Shown here: one piece after another, positions 19,997-20,543 of the stretch
Numbering within the stretch: the stretch's first letter is position 1
How the letters are laid out: every line of letters starts with the position of its first letter
DNA from: a virus
Length of the DNA stretch: 20,543 nt
IMG/VR virus record: IMGVR_UViG_3300017776_000272
Coordinates: 1 to 20,543 of that record
Strand: one strand, 5' to 3'
Notes under the pieces: generated by a model
What the model was told of the DNA's origin: nothing
The model's database searches: none
What the model saw: the letters and a program-made list of their open reading frames with translations, nothing else
Translations under genes and position numbers: made by a program

Positions 19997-20543
19997 TATA
20001 AGTTTAATCCTTTTGTTGATAAAGCAGTAAAGCCTGTTGGAACATCATATTCAAATATTCCATTACCACTTGCGTTAGTTCCTGCACTAGATACTGCTGT
20101 TGTTCCGAAGTAGCCATTGCCATAATTTACAGAAGCTGTTGTACTAAATATTGACATAGAAATTGACCAATCTGATAATGCTGAATTTAAAGAAACTGCA
20201 CCTGTACCAGTAGAACCACTTGTAGGAACACCACTATTTTGCCATGTACCATTTTTAGAAAAATAAACTTTATAATTATCTAAATCTAAAGCTACTCCAA
20301 TAATATCATTAGTTGTATAACTTGAGCCAGAATAAACTGTTGAATTACCTTTTATAACACTACCAGATTTATCATATCCAACACTTTCTGCTTCTGAACT
20401 TGAACCTGCACCTATTGTTTCATCATAAAATTTATTCCATGATTGTTGAGGTGCTACTCCAAAAACAGTATAAACATTTGGATTTGATATAATTTTAAAT
20501 TCTGCATAATATTTTCCAGAAGATGGTGCTAAAGTTGATGGTC
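19996..20543 (-). CDS. SPRY-domain tail protein, C-terminal part
   Basis: The open frame enters from the right edge and ends at TAA (19998-19996). About 181 residues are visible. They hold a SPRY/B30.2 domain: SSGKYYAEFKII, VGYDKSGSVI, then the hallmark DIIGVALDLDNYKVYFSKNG, then SVNYGNGYFG, ending with IFEYDVPTGFTALSTKGLNL. Phage SPRY domains with the 'P-x-G-F/Y-x-A-L' ending occur in tail proteins, where they probably bind host surface ligands. The N-terminus, which would show how it attaches to the virion, is outside the window. Confidence 0.85.
   Translation of the reverse strand, partial: PSTLAPSSGKYYAEFKIISNPNVYTVFGVAPQQSWNKFYDETIGAGSSSEAESVGYDKSGSVIKGNSTVYSGSSYTTNDIIGVALDLDNYKVYFSKNGTWQNSGVPTSGSTGTGAVSLNSALSDWSISMSIFSTTASVNYGNGYFGTTAVSSAGTNASGNGIFEYDVPTGFTALSTKGLNL

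Noticed and set aside
1-20543. CRISPR array, insertion sequence, rRNA or toxin-antitoxin pair
   Set aside because: No spaced direct-repeat array, transposase, ribosomal RNA sequence or recognisable toxin was found on either strand.

Overview
The window looks like part of the genome of a temperate, podovirus-like phage of an AT-rich marine bacterium. A SAR11/Pelagibacter-type alphaproteobacterium is the most likely host. This rests on very low GC (around 30% by eye, not computed), tightly packed genes joined by ATGA or TAATG overlaps, small-protein families I recognise from pelagiphage-like marine phages, and a partial tRNA-Asn gene beside a tyrosine integrase. The host assignment is inference. 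No host gene is seen apart from the tRNA fragment, so the fragment is best read as the phage attachment site (attP) rather than a prophage edge.

Layout. (1) Positions 1-2760, minus strand, form a seven-gene overlapping operon: a small exported protein, a PD-(D/E)XK-like protein, a zinc ribbon, an MT-A70 adenine methyltransferase, a small conserved protein, a TET-associated-type glycosyltransferase (a DNA-modification family) and the start of an HTH replication-type protein. (2) Positions 2761-3049 are a divergent control region with a GTTGACAAC palindrome and GTCAAT repeats. (3) Positions 3050-7203, plus strand, are the early/regulatory module: a putative HTH repressor, a RecB-like exonuclease split over two ORFs, a coiled-coil protein, a Rad52-like annealing protein, a widespread small early protein, a DUF3310 protein, a LexA-type winged-helix protein, a small acidic protein, an XRE regulator and a 56-residue protein. 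(4) Positions 7255-9166, minus strand, are the integration operon: two small proteins, the integrase and another small protein, with a good promoter and tandem 21-bp-spaced repeats upstream. (5) Positions 9326-9368 are the 5' half of tRNA-Asn(GTT), the presumed attP core. (6) Positions 9582-20543, minus strand, are the late genes transcribed leftward. From the right edge they are a SPRY-domain tail protein, a triple-repeat tail protein, a small beta protein, a GNAT-like protein, a group of putative DNA-ejection proteins, a PD-(D/E)XK nuclease, small membrane proteins, an M15 endolysin, a holin-like protein and several tiny conserved proteins. The terminase, portal, capsid, polymerase and most replication genes are not in the window.

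The parts fit a lysis/lysogeny lifestyle. Repressor-like genes and repeated operator-like motifs lie in front of the early and integration operons. The exonuclease and annealing protein form a recombination pair. The left operon may modify phage DNA by adenine methylation and glycosylation. The late operon supplies ejection, host recognition and lysis. The points most worth a second look are the glycosyltransferase/methyltransferase cassette without a visible base-oxidation enzyme, the attP that carries the 5' rather than the 3' half of a tRNA gene, and the exonuclease with its first motif on a separate ORF.
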